From NCBI GenBank assembly GCA_002633025.1, contig NMRB01000308.1, forward strand, positions 339,504-403,503: 64,000 nt of DNA, given 5' to 3'. Source of the stretch: Notospermus geniculatus (lineage: Eukaryota > Nemertea > Pilidiophora > Heteronemertea > Lineidae). The notes beneath the pieces were generated by a model. That model worked only from the letters and a program-made list of their open reading frames with translations, made no database searches and was not told the origin of the DNA. Positions 12,191 to 22,260 of the stretch are shown here, piece by piece; position 1 is the stretch's first letter, and each line of letters begins with the position of its first letter. A program made the position numbers and the translations under genes.

Positions 12191-13362
12191 GATGGAATGC
12201 TTTTAGGCTGAGTTCACATAGAAGTATACGGTATACGAACACGCTGGCGAACAATGGCTTAATAAAGGGTTCATGACCATAAAACTTTGTTTGGTAGCGT
12301 ATCCTCCAAGACCGTATGTATACCTCTATTGTGAGAACGTGAATTACAATACATGTAGGTGCAGTAGGGACTTCGCATAGGTCTGCACTCTGAAAACATC
12401 ATTTCGCGGATGTTGTGAAAACATCCAACAAGGCGGTATAAATGCATATAGACTGAATCATTTAAAGGTTCTCCTTAGAGCACAACTCAAGGTAAATATT
12501 CTTTCCTTGTTATGCGGTCAGAAAGCATCTTGCAAATGGCTCGGAATAAAAACGACTCGAACCATAGAAATTGGCTTTCTAATTGGGTTTTGGATGAAGC
12601 ACAGGTTTAGTATACCCAGGAGAAAGGTTCGCTGTATGCCCTGATCCGCGTGTGTATTTTTCTAAACTTGACCCGGTTGAAGGACAGGAACGATGAACCT
12701 TTCCTTACAACGGCTAAATTTACTTCCTTCCCGTCTATCACCCTTTCGCCGTGCTCCCATCCTCTGAGCTGTCTGTCTGTCTGTCTGATGCTCTCAAATG
12801 AATACTAACACTGATCCTAATCGAACCGGTTTGATTTACTGGATCCCTTGCATTATCAAATACTTGGCCTGTAATTGGGGTTTTAAGTGTGAAGATCATT
12901 GTATATGAAAGCTATCAGAGCTATCAGAGAAGCCAATAAATGGACGTTCAGTGATTTCAGGAATCGTTCGGAGATTACAACGTAAGTGATTTCACGTGTC
13001 CTGGCGCTGTAAAGTGTGGAGATGGATAAGCGAATGGGCGATAGCCAAAAGGTTTTCATTGTTTTTGTTGGACAACGCGAGGGACCTCAACTAACCAAGC
13101 AGATGCACTCTACAGACAATTGATTACCAATGGGATTACAGCAACATCTGTCAGTAAATACTGCGGCGGGCCTCAGTTTGTCAAAGGAAGAGCACAAGGA
13201 ATAACAGCATCCAATATTGAAGAACACCGGAAGTTGAGAGCAAGGACAAACATTGAGTAGGCCTACAGTATTGTATTATATAGGGTATCTGTTGCCACTG
13301 ACCATCATCTCTAGGATATATGTTCACTCGTTCTGATGTAAGTTGTCCATTTCATGTACGTG
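12191..13362. other. Intergenic, nothing recognised
   Basis: Contains a short (GTCT)n run near 12774-12789 and a weak inverted pair at about 12224-12345 (AAGTATACGGTATACG with CGTATGTATAC). No gene was recognised. Confidence 0.35.
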
Positions 13363-13370
13363 TACATGTA

Positions 13371-13868
13371 CAGTCTTTGACAAAAGTTTATCTCCACCTG
13401 ATACCTTGGATATTTCAAATACTACTTGGCCAATTTTAGCACAGTTTGTTCCACATGAAAGTATATCTCGTTGATCATAATTTCTGCATCAAAATTTTGG
13501 ATATTTGGAATCATAATTATGTAATAGCTCACCAGAAAAAAACACCAAAAATCAAATTTTTGTTATGTACACTTAAATTTTTTGTGACTTTTGTTGCAGT
13601 TTTGATAGAGTGGAACTTTCTAAGGATTTCGGGCTTTGTTTCATCAAAATTCATGTATGTTGAGTAGTTGCTGAGATATTTGAGATTATCAAAAAATTGA
13701 TAATTTGAGATTTTCCTGCTTTTCAGGAAATTTGGATGCAGAAATATGACCAACCAGATATACATGTACTTTCATGTGGAACAAACCGTGTTAAAATTGG
13801 CGTAGCATTTGAAATATTCAATTTCAAGTTACATGTATCAGGTGGAGATAAACGTTTGTCATAGACTG
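13371..13868. repeat. Inverted repeat (foldback), about 500 bp
   Basis: The ends CAGTCTTTGACAAAAGTTTA and its imperfect complement near 13840-13868 pair. The pairing continues inward through ATCTCCACCTGATAC, TTTGAAATATTC-like blocks and GTTTGTTCCACATGAAAGTA. The centre is AT-rich and non-coding. The open frames on both strands inside it are shadows of the foldback. Confidence 0.75.
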
Positions 13869-13876
13869 CACATGTA

Positions 13877-14703
13877 AATGAATTTCATTGCCTTCATGTG
13901 CTCAATTCATCTCTCATGCAGATTTTGAATTCCCGACGGGGGAGCAAAGCTCCCAGGAGCAGCGTCCTCCCCACATGAGGTGGAGCACATCACCGATCAC
14001 TAAATGAAGAAACAGGTCGATATGTTCGTCATCAGTGTATACCTTCAGTAAAATAACCCATTAACTCACCCAATACAAACAACTGGAGAATCAAGGGAAT
14101 GCCTTCAATATCCCCTTTATTTGTACAAGTAAACCGAACCTGTTGTTTTATACTTGGTTATCTCTTTCCGCTTTGACCCAAAATGTAAACGGACTATATG
14201 ACTGAAATTAACAGAACCCTCCTTTTATTTTATCAGCAACAGTGTCTTGTTATTGGTCACTGTTGAAGTATGTCACGTGCACACCTGTCTCCCAGAACAT
14301 GTCATAAATCTAATGCGTATTAATACCAAGAATATATATAAGTACCATAGGCCGATAATTTGAAAAACGTCACACACGTCAATATTTGAATAAGGAACGT
14401 CCGTGCCTAATTCCTTTCACCTGAATACTTCGGCTTGCTCCATGTGACGCCCTATATACATTGAACTCGGTAAAAAAGTACTATTTTTCCCGTCACCAAG
14501 TCAATATACATTGTGTTCGTCAACGGTTAAAATCTCGATATCGCGTCATCGGTGCCAGAGAAATTATTTGGTGGAGACATGGTAGGGGTGACTCAGGGAA
14601 AGTATATGTCAACAATATTTTAGGGCAATGGGGCAGACAATATCAAAACACTGCAATACAGAGCTAAAGAAAGAGAAAGCACAAAAATTGACACACAAAA
14701 TGA
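13877..14703. other. Intergenic, nothing recognised
   Basis: No supported gene or repeat. Confidence 0.35.
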
Positions 14704-14809
14704 TGATAAACAGGAAGTCAGTTTCCAGAATCTTAGCAAATTTTCGACCCCAACCGGTGTCTTCTTCAGGCTGGCACTAAGATTCTGGAAATTGACTTCC
14801 TGTTTATCA
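14704..14809. repeat. Short hairpin element
   Basis: The 106-bp segment begins TGATAAACAGGAAGTCA and ends with its complement. The arms extend inward through TTTCCAGAATCTTAG with a single mismatch cluster. It is a MITE-like hairpin with no coding content. Confidence 0.75.
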
Positions 14810-15624
14810 GCAATACAGAGCTACATAGCATAGCCCCGAAATGAATTCCACCAAAGTCGCAACTGTAAGGTCAGAGAAGTCTGCCATATTGTTGGGGTCT
14901 TGCTTCTTCTGGTGATGGTCGGCATTGCTGACCGGCACAACAGGCTGTTGATGTCTTCGAATCGAAGTCCTGACACAACCGACGCTTTTGATATGATAAT
15001 GTTGGAGGAGCTAGACCCCAGTTGCAAAGTCAGATGACCTTAACTACGATTTTGGTGTATTTGCAGAAAGTGGTAGACTAAACTCGATGGTTGCATGAAA
15101 GATTTGATCTCTCCGAGTGGAGGAAAGTTCAATTGTTGATTGTAATCTTTTCGCATGTACCAGTATGTCCTCCGCTGGATGAATTTTTGATGTCATGTTA
15201 TGTATTACCAAAAATTCATAAGCTCCCTTATGAATTTTTGGTATTACCCATCATGTCTGAGGAATGAGTCGCTCCCATCCTCCCCAGCAGGGGTTTTATT
15301 TTTACCTCGCTTCCCTTCATCCACTCACACAAAATTATTTTCCGACCGCCTCATGCTTGGCCAAGATATCCGATTTCAGTGGGCTTCGTGTGCGAGCGTA
15401 TGATGAGGAGCGAGACTAAAGCCCCACCACGTGATGACGTAGGGAGCGAGTAGTGTTCCTAAGAATCGGATGGTACATGTATCCTTTTCTGACCTTTTGC
15501 ACATAATCATGGGACCTTGGAGAGAGTAGTCTAGACTCTATATTTTTTTTTCCATCTCACATGACAAGTTTTATAAAAAAACCAAGTCGATAAAACAAAT
15601 GACAGCAAATATCTCGGCTATTGA
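14810..15624. other. Intergenic, nothing recognised
   Basis: No supported gene. A short palindromic stretch occurs near 15210-15243, where ACCAAAAATTCATAAG is followed by its complement. Confidence 0.35.
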
Positions 15625-15945
15625 AGATAATGCATCATGGATATTTTCGCGGGCCACGAAAATCATTGTTTTTTTACATTTTGTTTGTTTGTGTCAAGTC
15701 TTTAGAAATTATTTTGATACCGAAAGTATTCAATTTGGTGGGTTGGCCTCCGGGGTTGGCATGTACCCAAAGTTTACGACAACGTTATTTTTCATACTGC
15801 AAATTCACCAGATTATATATTGCATTTTCGGTACAAAAAATAACGTTGTCATAAAGTTAACGTTTATCATTTGATTTCTTAAACTCCCTAATGTAAACAT
15901 CATGTTTACCAACATTGAATGTAAACAATGAAGTCGTGAAATTTT
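15625..15945. repeat. Dispersed repeat, copy 2
   Basis: Second copy of the element at 3225-3445. It shares TTTTCGCGGGCCACGAAAAT, TTTTGATACCGAAA, CAATTTGGTGGGT and AACATTGAATGTAAACA, and has extra sequence between the third and fourth blocks. Confidence 0.65.
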
Positions 15946-16378
15946 CTTTAAATCAAACCAAAAAGCAAGAAAGAAACGATGCAATCATCAACTTGTTGCC
16001 ATAGCGAAACACCTGGGGAATGTAGTACAAGGAAAAACGTTTCTGCGTATGCATGATATAGATTTTCGTGTAAAATGAAGACGTTTTCAAAAGAAGTTGT
16101 AAAAACTGGCGTTTGTTCATCATCACCTGTACACTGTGCAGGAGTGTAAAATGAAGAATGGTTGTTTGTTTACAAATATCTCTGGTACTTATCAAGATGC
16201 CTGACTGCAGGCATATCCAGAAATAAAGTAAGGAATGTGTGCTGAGAAAGATTGATTTAGAATGTCAAGTGTTTGCGATCAGTGTTGTTTGGTAAAAAAT
16301 CTTGCTTTTGACTTGCTGGTGACTTGGCGAGCTACGATGACGTACAGGTATATCCTTTCACCAATTCGGTGAGATTTT
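15946..16378. other. Intergenic or intronic, nothing recognised
   Basis: If the receptor exon at 17292-16873 continues towards lower coordinates, this lies in its first intron. No further exon of that gene was recognised. Confidence 0.3.
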
Positions 16379-16783
16379 CACAGGGAAAAAAAATCAACTC
16401 GAGTGGAGACTCAGAGTCTCACTTTAGGGACAAAACGGTTCGAAACACTTTTCGACTCAAAATGAAACAGAAAATATTTCGGCGCGAGACAATGACATCT
16501 CGGCCTAAAATATTTTCTCTCACATCGAGACTGTCAGTATCTCAACCCGAAATATTTTCTCTCGGAACGAGGTGTCATTGTCTCGTCTCGGGCCGAAATA
16601 TTTTCTCTCACATCGAGACTGTCAGTATCTCAACCCGAAATATTTTCTCTCGGAACGAGGTGTCATTGTCTCGTCTCGGGCCGAAATATTTTCTGTTTCA
16701 TTTTGAGTCAAAAAGTATTTCGAACCATTTTGTCCCTAAAGTGAGACGATGAGTCTCCCACTCGAGTTGATTTTTTCCCTGTG
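16379..16783. repeat. Foldback element with internal 88-bp tandem duplication
   Basis: The ends pair as CACAGGGAAAAAA with TTTTTTCCCTGTG. The arms include CAACTCGAGT, GAGACTC, TTTAGGGACAAAA and GAAACAGAAAATATTTCGG. Inside, 16519-16606 and 16607-16694 are two virtually identical 88-bp copies (CTCACATCGAGACTGTCAGT and following). It lies about 90 bp from the receptor exon, probably in its first intron. Confidence 0.85.
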
Positions 16784-16872
16784 TTCTCGGCCAAAACTTC
16801 AACGAATACGTTCAATTTCCTCTGACATATCTGAACCCTGCTTTGCTTGAACATGCAAAAAGGACTACTTAC

Positions 16873-17292
16873 GAAGGATATTATGGGCAAGTTCCAGGCT
16901 GCAGCGACTTTTGACTCCGTTGCACACCTATTCTCAGGTCCTATGAAAGCCACAGCACCGTCCTTCCACAATATAGACAAAGCATGGATGCCCTTCAAAT
17001 CATCGTTTTCACTATCTATTACCTTCAGCTGGAGGCTATGGCCGGCAAGAATCTTAGAACTATTGTTTATATCATGAAGGGCTAATGTAACGGCGCCAGA
17101 TACCAACGCACCAGGACCGGGGTTGAACGACCCAATTAATGGGGCGCCAGTGACAGAGAGTATGGGTATGTAACCCAATGTGAAGTTATCCGCCTTTATG
17201 AGGATTATGTAATCCTTTGATCCGAGAAAGAATATAAATATGAACACAATATACGCAGTAATGTGCATTTTCATTGCTTTGGCACAACACAT
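16873..17292 (-). CDS. Receptor guanylyl cyclase-like ligand-binding domain, first exon
   Basis: A minus-strand exon of 140 codons from ATG (17292-17290) to a strong donor, CATCCTTC|GTAAGT, at 16873. Residues about 8-32 are hydrophobic and fit a signal peptide. The rest matches the start of the receptor-family ligand-binding region (periplasmic-binding-protein type I fold) of natriuretic-peptide and other receptor guanylyl cyclases. Visible motifs are LGYIPILSVTG, GPGALVSGAVTLALHDIN, and a C-terminal block from VAFIGPENRC to AAAWNLPIISF. Known members are single-pass membrane receptors whose intracellular cyclase makes cGMP. The kinase-like and cyclase domains are not in this window, so the product is partial. 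A related class C or ionotropic receptor ectodomain is less likely, given the GPE-C-TE and AAAWNLP pattern. Confidence 0.72.
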
Positions 17293-18210
17293 GGTTTCAT
17301 AAAGTTCTCAACAAAATTGGTAGATGCACTTCTCCTCATTTATACACTTTCTTTGTGAATACTACATGCTATCCGTTTAGTTGAAGTCGACCGGCCTATT
17401 CGACGCTTCATTGCTATCTGACGGGAATCCCAGATGGCTTCTCTTGCACTGCAGCGCCCCAGGCTTGTAGATCACCTTGAACATTGCTGGCAAACGGAAG
17501 GTTCCGAGGGTTCATCAATTTTGCTTTGCTCAGCTTGATCACCGATCATGAGGTAATTCGCTGTCAACACGGAACCAGGTCAGTCACACTGGCCCGTCGT
17601 CTCTTGGCTTGGTACGTCACACCGTAATTAATCCACGAAATTAGAAAGAAAATCGTTGGTAAAGCAGACGAGAAGTTGCTTGGTTTCCTCGAAGTTGCAT
17701 TTTTTACTCGAAACATCCCATCCTGGCGGCGGAGTTGATAAAAATAACGTGATCTCTGCAGTTGAGTTCCCGATTTAGGAAACGGAATAAAATTGAGAGG
17801 TCTTGTTGTACTCTTTTTACTTTGCTTAGCAATCCGGATGTACGTCAATGATGTAGAAGATAGAAAGACAATCGTTCAGTTGGCGATGTTCACCTCATTG
17901 TCCTCCATAGTCCATGTAGTTGTGCCTTCAGTATATCTCGCTCTCGGCGTACTGCTGGGCTATGGACGGTGTTTCTCCATCTTGTGTGCACAGTAAACTG
18001 ATCTTCATGACCAGACAGACATCATAGTGCGCTGGATCTCAAGTTGCTTGTATTCAGTGCACACTGTGTACACATAAAACAGGAACAACAATTAACTGAC
18101 ACAGAAAGTAATTTTATTTGCAAGTCAGTGGGTCAATAGAAATTCTAGTTTGGAGCAACCTTGCTTTGTATAACAAGGCCTAAATTGTATATCGGATGAA
18201 GTGAAAAACT
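17293..18210. other. Intergenic, no supported gene
   Basis: Probably contains the promoter of the minus-strand receptor exon. A plus-strand open frame at 17793-17996 encodes two hydrophobic stretches but has no family match. Confidence 0.3.
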
Positions 18211-18996
18211 CCTCTGACATGAAACGGGTCTGCTCATATCAAATGCAGATGAAGAATTTGATATTATAAGGCATGTAAGGTACAGGAGTTGAGGGGGGCG
18301 TTTGGTACGACTCGTAAAGATGCTGTCGACGGCGATCGCATCTTCGATAATCGAAGGAGGGCGATCTGCTCACCACTGCGTTACATCGCACAATAGACCG
18401 GTCCTCGGCGTATCCGCTGCCTCTTGAAGAGGAGGCCAATCAGAACCGGTGTTGTAAAATTTCCTCGTGGTATAAAGTGCAATATGATTGGTCGACCGGT
18501 AAAGTTGACATCGTGCCAAGATACGCCGCGGACCGGTCTATTTCTCGAAGGGTGATGTGCGATGCAACGCAGTTGGTGAGCAGCTACCTCTGACATGAAA
18601 CGGGTCTGCTCATATCAAATGCAGATGAAGAATTTGATATTATAAGGCATGTAAGGTACAGGAGTTGAGGGGGGCGTTCGACGACTCGTAAAGATGCTGT
18701 CGACGGCGATCGCATCTTTGATAATCGAAGGAGGGCGATCTGCTCACCACTGCGTTACATCGCACAATAGACCGGTCCTCGGCGTATCCGCTGCCTCTTG
18801 AAGAGGAGGCCAATCAGAACCGGTGTTGTAAAATTTCCTCGTGGTATAAAGTGCAATATGATTGGTCGACCGGTAAAGTTGGCATCGTGCCAAGATACGC
18901 CGCGGACCGGTCTATTTCTCGAAGGGTGATGTGCGATGCAACGCAGTTGGTGAGCAGCTCGCCCTTCGAATTATCGAAGATGCGGCGATCGTGGAT
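18211..18996. repeat. Foldback element with 376-bp internal tandem duplication
   Basis: 18211-18586 and 18587-18959 are nearly identical direct copies that begin CCTCTGACATGAAACGGGTC. Within each copy, a left part (CTGCTCACCACTGCGTTACA, then TAGACCGGTCC) is the reverse complement of a right part (GGACCGGTCTA, then CAACGCAGTTGGTGAGCAG). After the second copy the pairing continues to about 18996 with TCGAATTATCGAAGATGC. The element is a foldback enlarged by tandem duplication. Confidence 0.85.
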
Positions 18997-19364
18997 TACC
19001 GTAGTTTGGTTCAAGTCAACTTCGGCCAAGCTAATCAGGCAGTTGTTATAACAAGTCACAAGGTCCCACTTGGAGATGCTCTACTTTTCAATGTTGAAAC
19101 TGACATTAAAAATATTCCATTTTAAGAAGTATGTCTGGGTCAGATTCCATGAAATAGCCGACACATTGACTGATGACGGAGAAATAGAGGAATTTCTGTG
19201 TCCTAGTTTTCCACAAACAGACCATAACCAGTCACTGACTGAAATAGACACTGCATGGGGTGAATTAGGTGCTTTGGCCGTTAATGTCGTCGAAATCTCA
19301 TTCCAAAAATGACACTTCCCATTTTTAGTGTTTTTCGTGATCCAGGTCAAGAGGTGATTCATGG
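18997..19364. other. Intergenic, nothing recognised
   Basis: No gene was recognised. The open frames on both strands at 19070-19389 lack domains. Confidence 0.35.
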
Positions 19365-19490
19365 AGTAATATAAATAAAGACTTAGCAAATGCTTTTACA
19401 TTTTTGTACTCGGATTTTGTAGTACAAATGCACTACCGGTACGTTATGCTGTACAAAGTGGAAGTAAAAGCATCTGCCATATTTTATCCA
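19365..19490. mobile_element. MITE family A, degenerate copy
   Basis: Contains AATAAAGACTTAGCAAATGC, TTTTGTAGTACAAATGCACTA, GCTGTACAAA and GAAGTAAAAGCATCTGC, the order seen in the well-preserved copy at 21346-21462. The outer ends are degraded. Confidence 0.75.
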
Positions 19491-19731
19491 TCACTAGTCA
19501 GCATGGCGCCTTTTCGCTTGGAGGGATCGACGTAATGAAAAGGACTCAAGTCCCATGGACGCCCTCCATGCATTCTGTGGGAGACTATGCAGGGCCGTAT
19601 TTAGCTTTTTGGTCCGGGGGGGGGGGGCAAAGCCTCTCTGCTTGGGGGCAGAAGATTTTTGCCGTTTTTTGCCCAAAATCCGCATGAAAATCACGTTTTT
19701 TTGGTTTGGCTCGGGGGGGCAACTGCCCCTG

Positions 19732-19732
19732 N
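19732..19732. other. Single-N assembly join
   Basis: The isolated N lies exactly where the duplicated block (copy A, 19733-21010) begins and where a family B element is cut off, so it probably marks an artificial or gap-filled join. Confidence 0.6.
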
Positions 19733-19862
19733 AGCTGACACGCGGAATGCGGATTGCGGAACGCGGAAGCGGAAAATGCAATGCATTTTCGTATACAACA
19801 TACCGTTCCGCCGGGGATTCCGCGTCTCTATACCGCATTCCGGATGTCTGGTAAACGCAGCT
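19733..19862. mobile_element. MITE family B, truncated at the N
   Basis: Matches 21503-21643 and the complement of 33881-34013. The core includes GAAAATGCAATGCATTTTCG and the right end is GTAAACGCAGCTTA. The outer left end (AAGCTACGTTT) is missing at the N. Confidence 0.8.
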
Positions 19863-19957
19863 TAACTGCTTTTACTTGAAGTTTGCAATACAAATGCACT
19901 AGGCAGTGTTGTACAAATCTGTAGTAAAAGCATTTGCTAATCTTTATTCATAGGACC
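19863..19957. mobile_element. MITE family A, right part
   Basis: Continues from the family B insertion with TGCTTTTACTTGAAGTTTGC, AATACAAATGCACTAGGCAG and GTAAAAGCATTTGCTAATCT. It is the same nested arrangement as at 21476-21732, with its left half cut off by the N. Confidence 0.8.
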
Positions 19958-19969
19958 CAAAGTCCATAC

Positions 19970-20188
19970 CTGTCTCTTCGTTTATGACGTACCGAAACGT
20001 GAAGAAAATATACAGGTTGAGACCACAGATGACCAGGAATGTTAGGACGATTAATCGTTGCACGACGTGTTGTGCAGAGTCTTTGGGCAGAGATCGGGAA
20101 TCTCACGGCAATCAGTCGATCAATGGTCATTTCTGCCAGATAAAAACCCGATAAGATTGCAAAGGCATATGAGTGATACCACATTATT
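19970..20188 (-). pseudogene. Frameshifted duplicate of GPCR exon (TM3-TM4)
   Basis: Copy of the exon at 21973-21753. The acceptor (TTTTCAG|AATAATG) and donor (GACAG|GTATGG) are retained. It encodes WYHSYAFAILSGFYLAEM and DRLIAVRFPISAQRL normally, but a 2-bp deletion near 20051-20055 (GATTAATCG here, GATTGTGATCG in the intact copy) shifts the frame in TM4. The exon is 219 bp instead of 221 bp, so it would break the protein if spliced. It is either a decayed tandem exon or a second allele placed in tandem by the assembler. Confidence 0.8.
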
Positions 20189-20216
20189 CTGAAAAAAAAA
20201 AAGAAAAGGACCCTAA

Positions 20217-20424
20217 AGCCTGCCGCACACTGGAGCTATTTGCTGAGCAAAGTTATTCAAGACCGTTTGCTCAGCAGATAGCTCACCGAAAAATACGCGC
20301 ACACGCGAGCTTTCTGCCTCGCGAGGCAAAAACTCACAGAAATCACGCGCACACGCGAGCTATCTGCTGAGCAAACGGTCTCGAATGACGTTTTGCTCAG
20401 CAGATAGCTCCAGTGTGCGGCAGT
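20217..20424. mobile_element. MITE-1, Harbinger-like, insertion seen against an empty site
   Basis: A 208-bp element with inverted ends AGCCTGCCGCACACTGGAG (left) and ACTGCCGCACACTGGAG (right, complement). Arms continue through TTTGCTGAGCAAA. It is flanked by TAA (20214-20216 and 20425-20427). Copy B of the duplicated block reads CCCTAATACCG across the same point with one TAA, which proves the insertion and its 3-bp target duplication. TAA/TTA duplications are typical of PIF/Harbinger elements. Confidence 0.92.
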
Positions 20425-20690
20425 TAATACCGAATCTGAAAATGCCTCTCCAGTGACCGGTTGCCACAACAGAGCTTTAGGTTTCTCCACCCCTTTGACC
20501 TGTTCTTCTATTTTACCAGACAAGCCGGATAGGAAAAGGGGGAAGTTTCGGCAACCGGTGTGACAGGAATATAGGTCCCCGATGAATCCAAGTCCGATTT
20601 TATTGTTGAACGAGGGATTTCTGATTATAGAGACCAAGACGATTCGAATATAACCTTACAATAGGCACACCTACTAATAATTGGAACTCT

Positions 20691-20965
20691 GGCCCATGTT
20701 CATAAAACTACTTGCATGTAAATCTAAGTGTGACACTTATCCTTTGTTCAACACAAAAGATAAATATCACAATCACATTTTGACTTAAGTATTTTTATGA
20801 ATATGGACCCTGGCCCCGTATTCATAAAACTACTTAAGTCTAAGTGTGATACTTATATTTTCTGTTGAACAAAGGATAAGTGTCACACTTTGGCCCATAT
20901 TCATGAAACTACTTAAGCCTAAGTGTGACACTGCCTTGACTTAAGTATGTTTATGAATATGGACC
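20691..20965. mobile_element. MITE family C, two to three overlapping copies
   Basis: Repeated modules begin CCATATTCATAAAACTACTT, continue with AAGTGTGACACTTATC and TTCAACACAAAAGATAA, and end TTTATGAATATGGACC. Inverted ends are CCATATTCATAAA and TTTATGAATATGG. It is part of the duplicated block. Confidence 0.85.
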
Positions 20966-21010
20966 ATGAGCCTTTCACATCGGGAAAATGTGTCACACAT
21001 AACTCCAATA

Positions 21011-21345
21011 AATCTAACTCAGGGGCGTGGGGAACCGACATACGCAAAATACCTTCGCCTGAAATGATACGAATGCATTTCAGCAATCATATTATGCATG
21101 TATACGAATGAATGGGTGATCCGACCAAAATCGTTGTCGCTTGCTGCTTGCCAGTAGCATTCCAGCCCCCGCCAGACGATACGCTACATGTATGATTGTG
21201 TCGGCCCACTGATTAATTCTCCAGCGACATCTATCGCATCCAGAAACCTCTCTGGGGTGTTGCGGCCGGAGCAGTGTAGATGGCAGCACCGATGGTAAGC
21301 CGAATGCATCTGTCGCGAAGATACCAAAGATATTCCTGGCCCTCT
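21011..21345. other. Spacer between duplicated blocks
   Basis: Unique sequence without a recognised gene. The minus-strand open frames here lack domains. Confidence 0.35.
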
Positions 21346-21462
21346 GGTCATATGAATAAAGACTAGCAAATGCTTTTACCTCAGATTTATACAGCATTGC
21401 CTAGTGCATTTGTATTGGAAAATTCAAGTAAAAGCATCTACAAGTCTTTATTCATATGACCA
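21346..21462. mobile_element. MITE family A, best-preserved copy
   Basis: A 117-bp element with perfect ends: GGTCATATGAATAAAGACT on the left and AGTCTTTATTCATATGACC on the right. The inner arms are GCAAATGCTTTTAC and GTAAAAGCATCT. The centre is TACAGCATTGCCTAGTGCAT. At least seven other copies occur in this window. Confidence 0.9.
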
Positions 21463-21475
21463 AAAATATCCATTG

Positions 21476-21732
21476 GGTCATATGATTATAAAGACTAAAG
21501 CTACGTTTAGCTGACACGCGGAATGCGGATTGCGGAACGCGGAAGCGGAAAATGCAATGCATTTTCGTATACAACATACCGTTCCGCCGGGATTCCGCGT
21601 CTCTATACCGCATTCCGGATGTCTGGTAAACGCAGCTTAACTGCTTTTACTTGAAGTTTGCAATACAAATGCACTAGGCAGTGCTGTACAAATCTGTAGT
21701 AAATGCATTTGCTAATCTTTATTCATATGACC
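21476..21732. mobile_element. MITE family A interrupted by family B
   Basis: The family A ends (GGGTCATATGATTATAAAGA at the left, ATTCATATGACCC at the right) enclose a complete family B element at 21503-21643 (AAGCTACGTTTAGCTGACAC to GTAAACGCAGCTTA). Family B therefore inserted after family A at this site. Confidence 0.85.
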
Positions 21733-21752
21733 CAAAGTCCATACATTTGTAC

Positions 21753-21973
21753 CTGTCTCTTCGTTTATGACGTACCGAAACGTGAAGAAAATATACAGGT
21801 TGAGACCACAGATGACCAGGAATGTAAGGACGATTGTGATCGTTGCACGACGTGTTGTGCAGAGTCTTTGGGCAGAGATCGGGAATCTCACGGCAATCAG
21901 TCGATCAATGGTCATTTCTGCCAGATAAAAACCTGATAAGATTGCAAAGGCATATGAGTGATACCACATTATT
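21753..21973 (-). CDS. Class A GPCR, exon with TM3-TM4
   Basis: Minus-strand exon of 221 bp between acceptor TTTCAG (21976-21974) and donor ACAG|GTACAA. It encodes a TM3 ending in the class A signature region MTIDRLIAVRFP (the DRY/DRF position reads DRL), a basic second intracellular loop (SAQRLCTTRRA), and TM4 (TITIVLTFLVICGLNLYIFF). Its phase fits the donor of the TM1-TM2 exon at 22793. Class A GPCRs are plasma-membrane receptors that signal through G proteins. The style is that of invertebrate neuropeptide or orphan receptors, but the ligand cannot be told. Exons for TM5-TM7 were not found at lower coordinates. Confidence 0.75.
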
Positions 21974-22260
21974 CTGAAAAAAAGAAAAGGGCCCTAATAC
22001 CGAATCTGAAAATGCCTCTCCAGTGACAGGTGGCCACAACAGAGCTTTAGGTTTCTCCACCCCTTTGACCTGTTCTTCTATTTCACCAGACAAGCCGGAT
22101 AGGAAAAGGGGGAAGTTTCGGCAACCGGTGTGACAGGAATTTAGGTCCCCGATGAATCCAAGTCCGATTTTATTGTTGAACGAGGGATTTCTGATTATAG
22201 AGACCAAGACGATTCGAATGTAACCTTACAATAGGCACACCTACTAATAATTGGAACTCT

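Larger units (their letters stand above)
19733..21010. repeat. Duplicated block, copy A
   Basis: Nearly identical over its shared length to 21509-22771 in the same orientation. Differences are the MITE at 20217-20424 (absent from copy B), the absence of the MITE found at 22298-22475, a 2-bp deletion in the GPCR exon and a few substitutions. It starts right after the N at 19732 with AGCTGACACGCGG. Confidence 0.92.

Noticed and set aside
12780-12790. Short GTCT microsatellite
   Set aside because: Only a few units. Not notable.
16324-16752. 142-codon plus-strand ORF with internal repeats
   Set aside because: Lies inside the foldback element with the 88-bp duplication. The repeats in the peptide mirror the DNA.
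17793-17996. Plus-strand ORF with two hydrophobic stretches, considered as a membrane protein exon
   Set aside because: No family motif, no convincing splice sites, and on the opposite strand to the receptor genes nearby.
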